Below are positions 50,816 to 60,787 of a stretch of 64,000 nt of DNA, piece by piece. The stretch's first letter is position 1; each line of letters begins with the position of its first letter. The DNA comes from JABSQH01 sp039177505 (lineage in GTDB: Bacteria; Actinomycetota; Acidimicrobiia; Acidimicrobiales; Ilumatobacteraceae): contig JBCDFR010000019.1 in assembly GCA_039177505.1 (NCBI GenBank), positions 1 through 64,000 on the forward strand, written 5' to 3'. The notes under the pieces are model-generated. The model did no database searches and was not told where the DNA came from. It saw nothing but the letters and a program-made list of their open reading frames with translations. The position numbers were made by a program, and so were the translations under genes.

Positions 50816-51343
50816 TTAGCTCTCGGTGCTCGGCGGCGCGGGTGGGGGCGGGGGAGGGGTGTCGCCGCCGTCGTCGCCGCCGGAGAAGCTCTGCTTCATC
50901 TTGTCCATGTTGGTCAGGTCTTTGATGTCGCCGCCCGACGCCTGGAAGCCCATGAACGCCCCAGCAACCGAGATTGCCGACCAGATCAGTGCGCCCCACA
51001 TGCCGATGCCGCGGTCGCCGGTAACCAGCCCGAGGTCGCGCCCGCCGAGGATGATCTGGATGATCATCAGCAACGTCGCCAAGCCGGCAGCGAGCAGGAA
51101 GATGATGTCCCATGGCTGGTTCTCGGGGAGCCGGCCGCCCGCTCGTGAGAAGGCGAGGACACCGACCGCCACGACGAGGATCCAGGCAATGCCACCGGTG
51201 AGGAAGTAGTTGAACGGTCCGTCGCCGCCTTCGCTGAACGGAGCGGGCAGCGTCGTCCAGTCGAGGACAAAGCCGAGCACGAGCATCGCGGCGCCCCCTC
51301 CGACCATCAACCAGTCCGACGTCTTGAAATTGCTGAAGTCCAC
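50816..51343 (-). CDS. Four-helix membrane protein with proline-rich tail
   Basis: Integral membrane protein of 175 residues with hydrophobic helices at about 11-29, 51-66, 78-99 and 114-134, and a cytosolic tail ending GGDTPPPPPPAPPSTES. GTG 51343 with GGAGGGAAAC before it is the best start. Resembles actinobacterial hypothetical membrane proteins; function unknown. Confidence 0.72.
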   Translation of the reverse strand: MDFSNFKTSDWLMVGGGAAMLVLGFVLDWTTLPAPFSEGGDGPFNYFLTGGIAWILVVAVGVLAFSRAGGRLPENQPWDIIFLLAAGLATLLMIIQIILGGRDLGLVTGDRGIGMWGALIWSAISVAGAFMGFQASGGDIKDLTNMDKMKQSFSGGDDGGDTPPPPPPAPPSTES

Positions 51344-51458
51344 TGTGTTTCCCTCCCGGGACCCATGAGATCCCTTGATCCAGCGCCGACCGTAGTTCCT
51401 GAACACGCAGCGTGACGCGAATGTCATACAAGCGCGCCAAGAACGGGTCGCTGTTGGG

Positions 51459-51464
51459 TACGGT
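51459..51464 (+). promoter_or_regulatory. Putative -10 box (TACGGT) for purH
   Basis: TACGGT ends 6 nt before the GTG at 51471. Confidence 0.4.
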
Positions 51465-51470
51465 CGCACC

Positions 51471-52997
51471 GTGCCGACAGCGTTGCTCTCCGTCTATGAC
51501 AAGTCCGGAATCGCCGAGTTCGCCGCCGAGCTCTCTGCGCTCGGGTGGTCGCTCGTGTCGAGCGGGGGAACCGCGCGGGCCGTTGCCGACGAGGGAGTCG
51601 AGGTGACCGACGTGGTCGAGCTCACAGGCGTCCCCGCCATCCTCGGCCACCGCGTGGTGACGCTGCATCCCACGGTGCACGGCGGGATCCTGGCGAATAC
51701 GGCCGACGCCGAACATCGCGCCGACATGGACGCCTACGGCATCGAGCCGATCGATCTCGTCGTCGGCAATCTGTACCCGTTCTCGAGCGATCCGAGCATC
51801 GACCTGATCGACATCGGTGGGCCGGCGATGGTGCGTGCTGCGGCGAAGAACCACGACCGAGTCGGTGTGATCGTCGATCCTGACGACTACGCACCGGTGC
51901 TCGCCGAGCTACGGGCCGACGGTGCACTGTCGGCGGCCACGCGTCGACGTCTCGCCAGGGCGGCCTTCGCCCATACCGCTGCCTACGACGCAGCGATCGT
52001 CACCTGGTTCGACGAATCCGTCGACGACGAGGCCGGCACCGAAGCGACCGACGCCGCGGTGCTGCCGTCCTCGCTGCACCTCGCGCTCGAGAACGTGCAG
52101 CCGCTGCGCTACGGCGAGAACCCCCATCAGGCCGGCGCTCGCTACCGGCAGGTTGGCGCCACCGGATGGTGGGACTCGATGACCCAACACGGTGGCAAGG
52201 AGCTGAGCTACCTCAACGTGTTCGACACCGAAGCGGCCTGGCGCCTCGTCAACCGCTTCGACGATCCGGCGTGTGTGGTCGTCAAACACGCCAACCCGTG
52301 TGGTGTGGCCGTCGCCACCGATGCCACCGACGCCTACGTCCGGGCCAATGCGTGCGATCCGGTGAGCGCGTTCGGTGGCATCGTCGCAATCAATCGCGCT
52401 GTGCCGGCATCGCTGGCAACCGCCCTCGTAGAAGTGTTCACCGAGGTGGTGGTCGCGCCGTCGTTCGACGCCGAGGCACTCGAGATTCTCGGGTCGAAGA
52501 AGAACCTGCGGGTGATCTCTGCGAACCCGCCGTCGCCACTGCCGTTCGACGTCCGACCGGTCGACGGTGGTTTGCTCGTGCAACAGCCCGATCCCTACGC
52601 CGGGCGGTCGGCCGATTGGCGCGTGGTCACCGAGGCCGAACCGACCGACGAGCAGTGGGCCGACCTGGAGTTCGCCTGGCAGGTGTGCGCCGCGGTGAGT
52701 TCGAACGCGATCGTCTACACCAAGGATCTCCAGGCCTTCGGTATCGGGGCTGGACAGCAGAACCGCCTCGACTCGGCGCGTATCGCGGCCGAGCGGGCCG
52801 ACGGTCGTGCCACAGGCGGTGCATGCGCCAGCGACGCGTTCTTCCCGTTCCGCGACGGGCTCGATGCGGCGCACGCGGCCGGCGTCGGCTCGGTGATCCA
52901 ACCGGGCGGCTCGGTGCGCGACGAAGAAGTGATCGCCGCAGCCAACGAACACGGCATCGCCATGGTGTTCACCGGCCAGCGCCACTTCCGGCACTGA
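51471..52997 (+). CDS. purH: Bifunctional AICAR transformylase/IMP cyclohydrolase
   Basis: Last two steps of IMP synthesis. The 508-residue protein has the cyclohydrolase (MGS-like) domain at the N-terminus (ALLSVYDKSGIAEFA, LHPTVHGGILA, DLVVGNLYPF) and the transformylase domain after it (RYGENPHQAGARY, VVKHANPCGVA, SDAFFPFRDGLD, IQPGGSVRDEEVI). It uses 10-formyl-THF, linking it to the metF gene downstream. Length is normal for the family. Confidence 0.97.
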   Translation: MPTALLSVYDKSGIAEFAAELSALGWSLVSSGGTARAVADEGVEVTDVVELTGVPAILGHRVVTLHPTVHGGILANTADAEHRADMDAYGIEPIDLVVGNLYPFSSDPSIDLIDIGGPAMVRAAAKNHDRVGVIVDPDDYAPVLAELRADGALSAATRRRLARAAFAHTAAYDAAIVTWFDESVDDEAGTEATDAAVLPSSLHLALENVQPLRYGENPHQAGARYRQVGATGWWDSMTQHGGKELSYLNVFDTEAAWRLVNRFDDPACVVVKHANPCGVAVATDATDAYVRANACDPVSAFGGIVAINRAVPASLATALVEVFTEVVVAPSFDAEALEILGSKKNLRVISANPPSPLPFDVRPVDGGLLVQQPDPYAGRSADWRVVTEAEPTDEQWADLEFAWQVCAAVSSNAIVYTKDLQAFGIGAGQQNRLDSARIAAERADGRATGGACASDAFFPFRDGLDAAHAAGVGSVIQPGGSVRDEEVIAAANEHGIAMVFTGQRHFRH

Positions 52998-53059
52998 CAC
53001 GATCCGCTCGACGTTCCGTCTGATCCGACCCTCCGTCTGACCTGAGGGCCTCGTGGTCC

Positions 53060-53076
53060 GACGGCCTCGGGCCGTC
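53060..53076 (+). terminator. Hairpin between purH and metF
   Basis: GACGGCC-TCG-GGCCGTC is a perfect 7-bp stem with a 3-nt loop, 62 nt after the purH stop. There is no T tract, so it is a terminator candidate in a GC-rich genome rather than a canonical one. Confidence 0.4.
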
Positions 53077-53104
53077 GTGGCCTGATGTGCTTGCGCTCGG
53101 CAGA

Positions 53105-53110
53105 TAGCGT
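53105..53110 (+). promoter_or_regulatory. Putative -10 box (TAGCGT) for metF
   Basis: TAGCGT ends 7 nt before the ATG at 53118. Confidence 0.4.
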
Positions 53111-53117
53111 TCTTCGA

Positions 53118-53972
53118 ATGGCTCGGATTGCAGAACGGCTGGCCAGCGGGCCGACGCTGTCGTTCGAGTTCTTCCCCCCGAAGACCACCGGTGCGCAGCT
53201 CACCCTCGGCCGCACCGTCGCCGCCGTCGAACCGCTGAAGCCGGACTTCGTCAGCGTCACCTACGGCGCGGGCGGCTCGGATCGACATCGCACCGGCGAT
53301 GTCGTCACCTGGATGCGTCGCGAGACCGACCTCGAGCCCATGGCTCATCTCACGTGCGTCGGCCACCACCGCGATGAGGTCGCCTCGCTGCTCGTGGAGT
53401 ACCGCCGTCTCGGGGTGGAGAACATCCTCGCGTTGGGCGGCGACCCACCAAAGGACGGTCACGTCGCCGGCGACTACCAATTCGCCAGCGATCTCATCGC
53501 CGACGTCGCTGCTCCCGGCTGTTTCTCCGTCGGCGTCGCCGCACACCCTGAGGTACACCCGCGCTCCCCCGACCGGGCGAGCGACCGCCGACACCTGGCC
53601 GACAAACTCGCCATTGCTGACTTCGCCATCACCCAGTTCTTCTTCGAAGTGGAGCACTACATCCGGCTGGTCGACGAGTTGTCCGACCTCGGCGTCGACA
53701 AACCGGTCGTCCCCGGCGTCATGCCCATTGCCAACCTCGTTCCGATCCAGCGGATGGCCGCAACGAACGGCACCGAGATTCCACAGTGGCTGAGCGATCG
53801 AATCGCTCGCGCCGACGATCCCGGCGAAGTGGCCCGGATCGGCACCGAAGTGGCCATCGACCTTGCCGCGCAATTGCTCGACGCGGGCGCTCCCGGCATT
53901 CACCTCTATACGCTCAATCGTCCAGACGCGGCGCAACATGTGTGTGCCGCGCTCGATCTCCGCCACGACTGA
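53118..53972 (+). CDS. metF: Methylenetetrahydrofolate reductase
   Basis: FAD-dependent TIM-barrel enzyme of 284 residues that makes 5-methyl-THF for methionine synthesis. LSFEFFPPKT (12-21, with the catalytic Glu), FVSVTYGAGGSDR, LALGGDPPKD and AHPEVHP, ADFAITQFFF are all present. The last segment HLYTLNRPDA completes the barrel. Stop and the next ATG overlap (TGATG), so the acyltransferase behind it is probably co-transcribed although functionally unrelated. Confidence 0.95.
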   Translation: MARIAERLASGPTLSFEFFPPKTTGAQLTLGRTVAAVEPLKPDFVSVTYGAGGSDRHRTGDVVTWMRRETDLEPMAHLTCVGHHRDEVASLLVEYRRLGVENILALGGDPPKDGHVAGDYQFASDLIADVAAPGCFSVGVAAHPEVHPRSPDRASDRRHLADKLAIADFAITQFFFEVEHYIRLVDELSDLGVDKPVVPGVMPIANLVPIQRMAATNGTEIPQWLSDRIARADDPGEVARIGTEVAIDLAAQLLDAGAPGIHLYTLNRPDAAQHVCAALDLRHD

Positions 53973-56113
53973 TGCCCCCGGACGCCACGACGACGAGCGC
54001 CACCTCCGACACCGCCCCGACCTGGACGACTCGCGAAAAAGTTGGCGGGATGCCCCGGCCCGCCGGCGCCGGCCGGCCCGACATCAGTCGTGTGCCGTAC
54101 CTGCCCGGTCTCGACGGGATGCGCGCCCTCGCTGTGGTCGCAGTGATGGTGTACCACGCCAATTCGAGCTGGTTGAAGGGCGGGTTTCTCGGCGTCGAAG
54201 TGTTCTTCGTGATCTCCGGCTACCTGATCACGTTGCTGCTCGTCGCCGAGAAGGAGCGCTCCGACACCGTCGACATGAAGCAGTTCTGGATCCGGCGCGC
54301 GCGGCGTCTGCTGCCGGCGCTGTTCTTGATGATCACGCTGCTGACGATCTGGACAGCGCTGTTCGAACGCGATGCGCTCGGCAAACTGCGCGGCGACGTC
54401 GTGGCGGCGTTCTTCTACGTGTCGAACTGGTACCAGATCTTCACCGGTGCCGGGTACACCGCACCCAACGACTTCGCTCCGCTGCGTCATCTGTGGAGCC
54501 TGGCGGTGGAGGAGCAGTTCTACCTCGTGTGGCCGCTCGTGATGGTGCTGGTGCTGCGTGCCGGAAGTCGCGGAGTCACCTCGATGGCCCGGTGGTTCTT
54601 GCTTGCGGCGGTCGTCATCACTGTGCTCATGGCCGTGCTGTATCAGCCCGGACCGATTCGCTCGCCCGAGTTGACCCCTGATCAGTACTGGACCGTCTTC
54701 GGCCGAGAGATCTCCAAAGTCGACACCTTGTACCTGTCGACGATTACTCGCGCCGGCGGCCTGTTGCTCGGGGCCGCGTTTGCGCTCGTCTGGCGGCCAG
54801 TGGCGGTGATGCGCGGCCCGTTGCGCACGAAAGGACGGCTGCTCGACGGCTTCGCGCTCGTCGGGTTCGTCGGCATCGCGGCGATGTGCGTCTACGTCGG
54901 CCTGGTGGATATCGACGGTGCCGACCCATTTCTGTTCCGCGGCGGCTTCTTCATCGCCTCGCTGCTGACGCTCATGATGATCGCGGGTGTCACCCACCAA
55001 CATGCGTTCACCAGCAGGGTCCTCCGCATCCCGGTCTTGCTGTGGATCGGTACCCGCTCTTACGGGCTGTACCTGTACCACTGGCCGATTTACCAGCTGA
55101 TCCGCAACATCGCCGGCAAGCCGCTCGAGTTCCACGAGTTTGCGCTGGCGATGGTCGCCACGGCGATCATCACCGAGTTGTCGTACCGCTACGTCGAGAC
55201 GCCGATCCGCAAGGGTGCGTTGGGTCGGATGTGGACGAGCCTTCGCGATCCGCGGCACCCCTCGCGCCGAGGGGCCGTCGTCACGGGTGCTGCTGTCGGC
55301 ACCGCACTCGCGGTGTTCGCCGGTGCGAGCCTGGCCACCGCCGAGCTCAAGCAGAACGAGGTCGCCGAATCCATTGAGGAGGGGCGCGCGGCCACCTGCG
55401 ACGTGGTCAACGACCCCACCTGCGGCGCTGTCGACGAACCTGAACCGACCGGAGACGTCGGTGCGACAGCGGACTCCGCCGGGGATCCGACCAGCGAGAC
55501 GGTCGTCGTCGACAGCGGGGGCGACGAGACCGAGGGCGACGGAGCCGATCCAGCCACAGTCACCGAGGAGACCATCGCCGGTGGCGTGGTCGTCCCCGAG
55601 ACCACTGCCGCGCCTAGTCCGTCTACGACGGCGGCGCCTCCGGCCAACATCTCGAGGCTGGCGGTCGGCGACTCGGTCATGCTCGGCGCCGCTCCCGCAC
55701 TGCAGGAACTGGGCTTCACCGTCGACGCCACCGAGAGCCGCGCCTTCATCAACGGGCTCGATACGGTGCTCACGCTCGAGCAACAGGGTCGGCTGGGCGA
55801 CACGGTGGTGATTCACCTCGGAACCAATGGCCCGATTTCGCAGAGTGAGATGGATCGGATGATGGCCGCGCTCTCCGGTGTGCCGAACGTGATTCTTGTG
55901 CTCAACAGCCTGCCGGCAAGCTTCGATTACACCGACGACAACAACGCGTTGATCATCAACGCCGCGGCAAGTAGTCCCAATACGACCGCGCTGTATTGGA
56001 ACGATCTGGTCAACACGTGCCCGGGCGACTGTCTGTACGAGGACGAGATCCACCTGCGCCCCGATGGCCAGGAGTACTACGCCGCGCTGATCGCCAACGC
56101 ACTGGGTTTGTAA
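53972..56113 (+). CDS. OafA/YrhL-type acyltransferase with SGNH domain (copy 1)
   Basis: Membrane O-acyltransferase of 713 residues. The acyltransferase-3 domain has ten or so helices: YLPGLDGMRALAVVAVMVYH (His in the HxxxD-like region), GGFLGVEVFFVISGYLITL, LRHLWSLAVEEQFYLVWPL. A Thr/Asp-rich linker leads to a C-terminal SGNH hydrolase-like domain: LAVGDSVMLGAAPAL, HLGTNGP and DEIHLRPDGQEYY. These proteins transfer acetyl groups to envelope sugars, often peptidoglycan or exopolysaccharide. Co-transcribed with metF by overlap. Closely resembles the next gene. Confidence 0.9.
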   Translation: MPPDATTTSATSDTAPTWTTREKVGGMPRPAGAGRPDISRVPYLPGLDGMRALAVVAVMVYHANSSWLKGGFLGVEVFFVISGYLITLLLVAEKERSDTVDMKQFWIRRARRLLPALFLMITLLTIWTALFERDALGKLRGDVVAAFFYVSNWYQIFTGAGYTAPNDFAPLRHLWSLAVEEQFYLVWPLVMVLVLRAGSRGVTSMARWFLLAAVVITVLMAVLYQPGPIRSPELTPDQYWTVFGREISKVDTLYLSTITRAGGLLLGAAFALVWRPVAVMRGPLRTKGRLLDGFALVGFVGIAAMCVYVGLVDIDGADPFLFRGGFFIASLLTLMMIAGVTHQHAFTSRVLRIPVLLWIGTRSYGLYLYHWPIYQLIRNIAGKPLEFHEFALAMVATAIITELSYRYVETPIRKGALGRMWTSLRDPRHPSRRGAVVTGAAVGTALAVFAGASLATAELKQNEVAESIEEGRAATCDVVNDPTCGAVDEPEPTGDVGATADSAGDPTSETVVVDSGGDETEGDGADPATVTEETIAGGVVVPETTAAPSPSTTAAPPANISRLAVGDSVMLGAAPALQELGFTVDATESRAFINGLDTVLTLEQQGRLGDTVVIHLGTNGPISQSEMDRMMAALSGVPNVILVLNSLPASFDYTDDNNALIINAAASSPNTTALYWNDLVNTCPGDCLYEDEIHLRPDGQEYYAALIANALGL

Positions 56114-56163
56114 CCGGCGTTACACCTTGACCAAGGCGTGACACCGATCCGGCCATCCGGTCG

Positions 56164-58380
56164 GTGATACTTGATGCCGCCATGGCGACGCTCGCCCCGC
56201 CCGACGGTCAGCCGGTCGCGCCCGGCCTCGATACCGGGATCAGTCGCGTCCCGTATCTCCCCGGTCTCGACGGGATGCGCGCCCTCGCCGTGGTGGCGGT
56301 CATGGTGTACCACGCCAACACGGCGTGGTTGCCCGGGGGCTTTCTCGGCGTCGAGATGTTCTTCGTCATCTCGGGGTACCTGATCACGCTGCTGCTCGTC
56401 GCGGAGTGCGAACGTACGTCCCGGATCTCGTTGCGCGACTTCTGGGTCCGACGGGCCCGCCGACTGCTCCCCGCGGTCACCACGATGATGGCTCTCGTCG
56501 TCGTGTGGACCGCGGCGTTCGAACGCGCTGCTCTCGGTCAGCTGCGCGGCGATGTCTTCGCCGGCACGTTCTACGTGTCGAACTGGTACCAGATCTGGAC
56601 CGGGCTCGGGTACACCGCGTCCGGCGATTTCGCGCCGCTCCGACATCTGTGGAGTCTGGCCGTCGAAGAGCAGTTCTACCTGGTGTGGCCGTTGGTCATG
56701 GCGCTGCTGCTGGCGCGATCGGGAACGCGTCGGGTCGCCGGAGTGGCTCGCTGGCTGTTCCTCGCTGCGGTAGCGGTGACCGTGGTCGTGGCCTTGCTGT
56801 ACTACGGCGGGCCGATCAGCGACCCGGACATCACGCCGGATGCCTATTGGTGGATCGGCGATCGCCCGATCTCGAAGATCGACACGCTGTATCTGTCGAC
56901 CGTCACCCGTGCGGGCGGATTGTTGCTCGGCGCGGCATTCGCCCTGGTGTGGCGGCCGTACGCGGTTGCTCGTGGCCCGCTCCGTACCAAAGGGCGATGG
57001 TTCGATGCGATGGCGTTGGTCGGCATGACGGTCTTCGCCTGGATGTGTTGGAACGTGTACCTGGCGTCACCGGCTGGCGCCGACTCGTTGTTGTTCCAGG
57101 GCGGATTCTTCGTGTGCGGCATTGCCTCATTGATGGTGATCGCCGGCGTGACACATCGAGGCGGAATCACCGATCGTGTTCTTGGCAACTCGGTCATGAG
57201 GTGGGTCGGCACCCGTTCGTACGGGTTGTACCTCTATCACTGGCCGATCTATCAGATCATTCGTGGGGTTGCCGGTCGTCCGCTCACGCTGCGCGAATTC
57301 GTGATGGCGATGACGATTACGGTCGCACTCACCGAGTTGTCGTTCCGGCTGATCGAACGACCCGTCCGTCGCCGGACCTTCATCGCCGATACTCGTCGGA
57401 CCATCAAGCGGCTGTCACCCGGTGTCCGCACGACGCTCATCAGCGTGTCGATCATCGCCTTCGCGGTGCTGCTGTTCGCCATTGCTTCGCTCGTTGCTGC
57501 CCCGGTGAAGCAGAACGCCATCGCTGCCGAGTTCGAGGAAAACGAGGACTTCGTGATCGACTTCGGCGGCCCCGACGCTGGCGCGTCGCCGGATCCTGGG
57601 GCCGATGAGTTGCCCGTTTCCACGACACCGGTAGCGACCGTGCCCGGCACAACGGCTCCGTCGACAACTGCCGTTCCGGCCACGACGGTGACCCCAGCGA
57701 CAACGCAGCCTCCAGATGCGAGAGCGGGAGCGCCGCCTGTCTCCGCCGACGTGCCGACCGACACCTCGAACGCAACGCCCACGACCGTGCCACCAACGAC
57801 GACGCCGTCGACGACCGTGCCACCAACGACGGTGCCGGCTGCCCCGGTGCGTCAGTTGGGTGTCGTCGGCAGCATCGACGCGTTGCAGCAACTCGAGATC
57901 CAGCCCAACACGGGAGGGTTTCCACTGATCGCATTGGGCGACTCGGTGATGCTCGGCGCGGCCGAGGAACTCGACGCCCTCGGCTTCCGGGTCGACGCGG
58001 CCGTCAGCCGGCAGATGAAGGCCTTCTTGCCGACGATGTCGTTGATGCGTGACAACGCCACCTACGGTTCGGTCGTTGTTGTCCATCTCGGGACCAACGG
58101 CGGGTTCAGCCAAGCCACACTCGATGAGATGCTCGGCTACATGGCCGACGTGCCGACCGTGATCTTGCTGACCGGCCGTGCGCCGCGCGGCTGGATCGCT
58201 GGGAACAACGAGATGATTCGATCGGTTCCGTTCCGCTTCCCGAACGTAAGTGTCATCGACTGGGAGGCGATTTCGGGGGAGTGCCCCGGCAACTGCTTCT
58301 ACGACGATGACATCCATCTGCGCCCCGACGGTCAGAACTTCTACGCGTCGATCCTTGGGCGTGTGCTCGGCCTCGGCTGA
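56164..58380 (+). CDS. OafA/YrhL-type acyltransferase with SGNH domain (copy 2)
   Basis: Paralogue of the preceding gene, 738 residues. Same order: YLPGLDGMRALAVVAVMVYH, GGFLGVEMFFVISGYLITL, then LRHLWSLAVEEQFYLVWPL in the acyltransferase-3 domain; a Thr/Pro-rich linker longer than in copy 1; and the SGNH part with IALGDSVMLGAAEEL, HLGTNGG and DDIHLRPDGQNFY. The membrane domains share long identical runs while the linkers differ. GTG 56164 or ATG 56182 are the start options. The pair suggests two acylation specificities or dosage. Confidence 0.9.
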   Translation: MILDAAMATLAPPDGQPVAPGLDTGISRVPYLPGLDGMRALAVVAVMVYHANTAWLPGGFLGVEMFFVISGYLITLLLVAECERTSRISLRDFWVRRARRLLPAVTTMMALVVVWTAAFERAALGQLRGDVFAGTFYVSNWYQIWTGLGYTASGDFAPLRHLWSLAVEEQFYLVWPLVMALLLARSGTRRVAGVARWLFLAAVAVTVVVALLYYGGPISDPDITPDAYWWIGDRPISKIDTLYLSTVTRAGGLLLGAAFALVWRPYAVARGPLRTKGRWFDAMALVGMTVFAWMCWNVYLASPAGADSLLFQGGFFVCGIASLMVIAGVTHRGGITDRVLGNSVMRWVGTRSYGLYLYHWPIYQIIRGVAGRPLTLREFVMAMTITVALTELSFRLIERPVRRRTFIADTRRTIKRLSPGVRTTLISVSIIAFAVLLFAIASLVAAPVKQNAIAAEFEENEDFVIDFGGPDAGASPDPGADELPVSTTPVATVPGTTAPSTTAVPATTVTPATTQPPDARAGAPPVSADVPTDTSNATPTTVPPTTTPSTTVPPTTVPAAPVRQLGVVGSIDALQQLEIQPNTGGFPLIALGDSVMLGAAEELDALGFRVDAAVSRQMKAFLPTMSLMRDNATYGSVVVVHLGTNGGFSQATLDEMLGYMADVPTVILLTGRAPRGWIAGNNEMIRSVPFRFPNVSVIDWEAISGECPGNCFYDDDIHLRPDGQNFYASILGRVLGLG

Positions 58381-58422
58381 GTGAGCTGCGCCGACCGGCT
58401 TGGCCGCTCGGCGGTGTCGGCC

Positions 58423-58428
58423 TACGCT
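58423..58428 (+). promoter_or_regulatory. Putative -10 box (TACGCT) for mdh
   Basis: TACGCT ends 7 nt before the ATG at 58436. Confidence 0.4.
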
Positions 58429-58435
58429 CGCCGCC

Positions 58436-59422
<987 letters not shown>

Positions 59423-59437
59423 CCGCCATCCCAACCG

Positions 59438-59550
59438 ACCGGTGAGCGAGGTGGCCCTCTGTGGGCCGTTTTCCTCACCGCAGCGGGTGGTTCCCGTCAC
59501 CGGTGAGCGAGGTGGCCCTCTGTGGGCCGTTTTCCTCACCGCAGCGGGTG
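59438..59550 (+). repeat. Two tandem 52-nt identical hairpin elements after mdh
   Basis: Copies at 59438-59489 and 59499-59550 are identical and 61 nt apart. Each contains GGTGAG...CTCACC as an outer stem and the perfect inner stem GGCCC-TCTGT-GGGCC. They separate mdh from a convergent lipoprotein gene and could act as a bidirectional terminator. The duplication with no base change suggests recent copying or selection. Confidence 0.85.
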
Positions 59551-59552
59551 CG

Positions 59553-59999
59553 TCAGCCGGTCTCCGCGGTCATCGTGACGACGGTGCCGTCGAGCCCTTC
59601 GATCGTCAGGGTGGGCCCCACGAGGGTCATGCCCGGGCCGGTCGACAGCAGATCGACCAGCCACTGGTCCTGATCCATGAGCGCCTGGTCGCAGGCCATC
59701 GTGGTCATCGCGAAGGGTCCTCCGGCGAACTCGCCGCCGTCGAGCGTGTAGCCGCCGGCGAGGGTGTTGCAGCCCGCATTGGCGCTCAGTTGATCGCCGT
59801 CGAACGACATCGTGAGCTCACTTCCCTCGACCAGTGAGTACCCGCTGATCTCGGTTGCGGTGAAGGTTTGTCCCGAGAGGTCTTGGACCGTCGCCGGAGT
59901 GTCGGCCGGCGGCAGCGTCGAATCGGCGTCGGAGTCGTCGCCGCACGCCGCGAGCACGAATGCACCCGCCGCGAGCAGTGCCAGTGTGCGTCGCGTCAT
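59553..59999 (-). CDS. META-domain (HslJ-like) lipoprotein
   Basis: Lipoprotein of 148 residues: signal peptide MTRRTLALLAAGAFVLAAC with lipid-anchored Cys19, then a DUF306/META domain with FTATEISGYSLVEGS, SANAGCNTLAGGYTL and GGPFAMTTMACDQALM, which are the HslJ signatures including two Cys. HslJ/META proteins are linked to stress or inhibitor-like roles; function here is unknown. Ends 2 nt from the hairpin repeats. Confidence 0.85.
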   Translation of the reverse strand: MTRRTLALLAAGAFVLAACGDDSDADSTLPPADTPATVQDLSGQTFTATEISGYSLVEGSELTMSFDGDQLSANAGCNTLAGGYTLDGGEFAGGPFAMTTMACDQALMDQDQWLVDLLSTGPGMTLVGPTLTIEGLDGTVVTMTAETG

Positions 60000-60054
60000 G
60001 GTGATTGGACGTCGCGGGCCGTGCTGCGGTTCCATCGGCACAGCGAGTGGTGGG

Positions 60055-60765
60055 TCATGACACCGCCACCTCGCAGGCGATCTCGATCATTCGGTCGACG
60101 CCGGACTTCAGCTCGGCGTCGCTGATTCGCTGCGTCGAACCGTCGTCGGCGAGGAGGTCGCTGACCGTCATCATCGCCAGCGACTGCATGCCCTTCACGT
60201 TGGCGATCGTGTACATCATCGCGGCTTCCATCTCGACGCCGAGATGTCCGAGCCGTTTCCAGCGGGCGAAGGTATTCGGGTCGGGGTCGTAGAACAGACC
60301 TGACGTGACGATCGGCCCTACGTGAACGTTCGTCCCCGACGCTGCGCTGCGTGCGGCGGCGGTGGCGGCCAGCTCGAACGATGCGGTCGGGGCGTAGCCC
60401 GCCATGTCGGCATAACGCAGCGGCGTTGTGTCGTCGGCAGAGGCCGAGACACCGATGACCGTGTCGCCCATCGCCATGCGGTCTTGCAATCCGCCACAGG
60501 TACCCACACGGATCAACCGTTGCGCACCCAACATCGCCAGTTCCTCGAACACGATGCCCGAACTGGGGCAGCCCATTCCGGTGGCCTGGACGCTGATCGG
60601 CTCGCCATTGAACGTGCCCGTGTAGCCATGCATTCCGCGCTCGGCGTTGACCTGCGCCACGTCGTCGAAGAACGTCTCGGCGATGTAGGTGGCGCGGACC
60701 GGGTCGCCCGGACACAACAGGTTGGCGGCATAGTCGCCGGGCTCGGCTCGGAGGTGGACGGGCAT
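60055..60765 (-). CDS. deoD: Purine nucleoside phosphorylase, DeoD family
   Basis: Hexameric (NP-I) phosphorylase of 236 residues. LLCPGDPVRATYIAETF (phosphate site), GTFNGEPISVQATGMGCPS, GTCGGLQDRMAMGD and VEMEAAMMYTIANVKG (ribose-binding Glu-Met-Glu), with the catalytic Asp in SDLLADD. Splits purine nucleosides into base and ribose-1-phosphate. Starts at ATG 60765 with a TACGCT box 6 nt upstream. Confidence 0.92.
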   Translation of the reverse strand: MPVHLRAEPGDYAANLLCPGDPVRATYIAETFFDDVAQVNAERGMHGYTGTFNGEPISVQATGMGCPSSGIVFEELAMLGAQRLIRVGTCGGLQDRMAMGDTVIGVSASADDTTPLRYADMAGYAPTASFELAATAAARSAASGTNVHVGPIVTSGLFYDPDPNTFARWKRLGHLGVEMEAAMMYTIANVKGMQSLAMMTVSDLLADDGSTQRISDAELKSGVDRMIEIACEVAVS

Positions 60766-60771
60766 GGCGCG

Positions 60772-60777
60772 AGCGTA
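60772..60777 (-). promoter_or_regulatory. Putative -10 box (TACGCT) for the nucleoside phosphorylase
   Basis: TACGCT ends 6 nt before the ATG at 60765. Confidence 0.4.
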
Positions 60778-60787
60778 TCGCTCGGTA

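Noticed and set aside
51909..53966. A 685-codon minus-strand frame opposite purH and metF
   Set aside because: Same mirror artefact; both plus-strand genes are complete and unambiguous.
53906..56053. A 715-codon frame on the minus strand opposite the first acyltransferase
   Set aside because: Composition is His/Arg/Glu-rich with no domain, and it is the mirror of a clearly coding plus-strand frame; typical artefact of high-GC codon use.
59423..59552. The duplicated hairpin as a riboswitch for mdh or the lipoprotein
   Set aside because: It lies at the 3' ends of both convergent genes, not upstream of a start codon.
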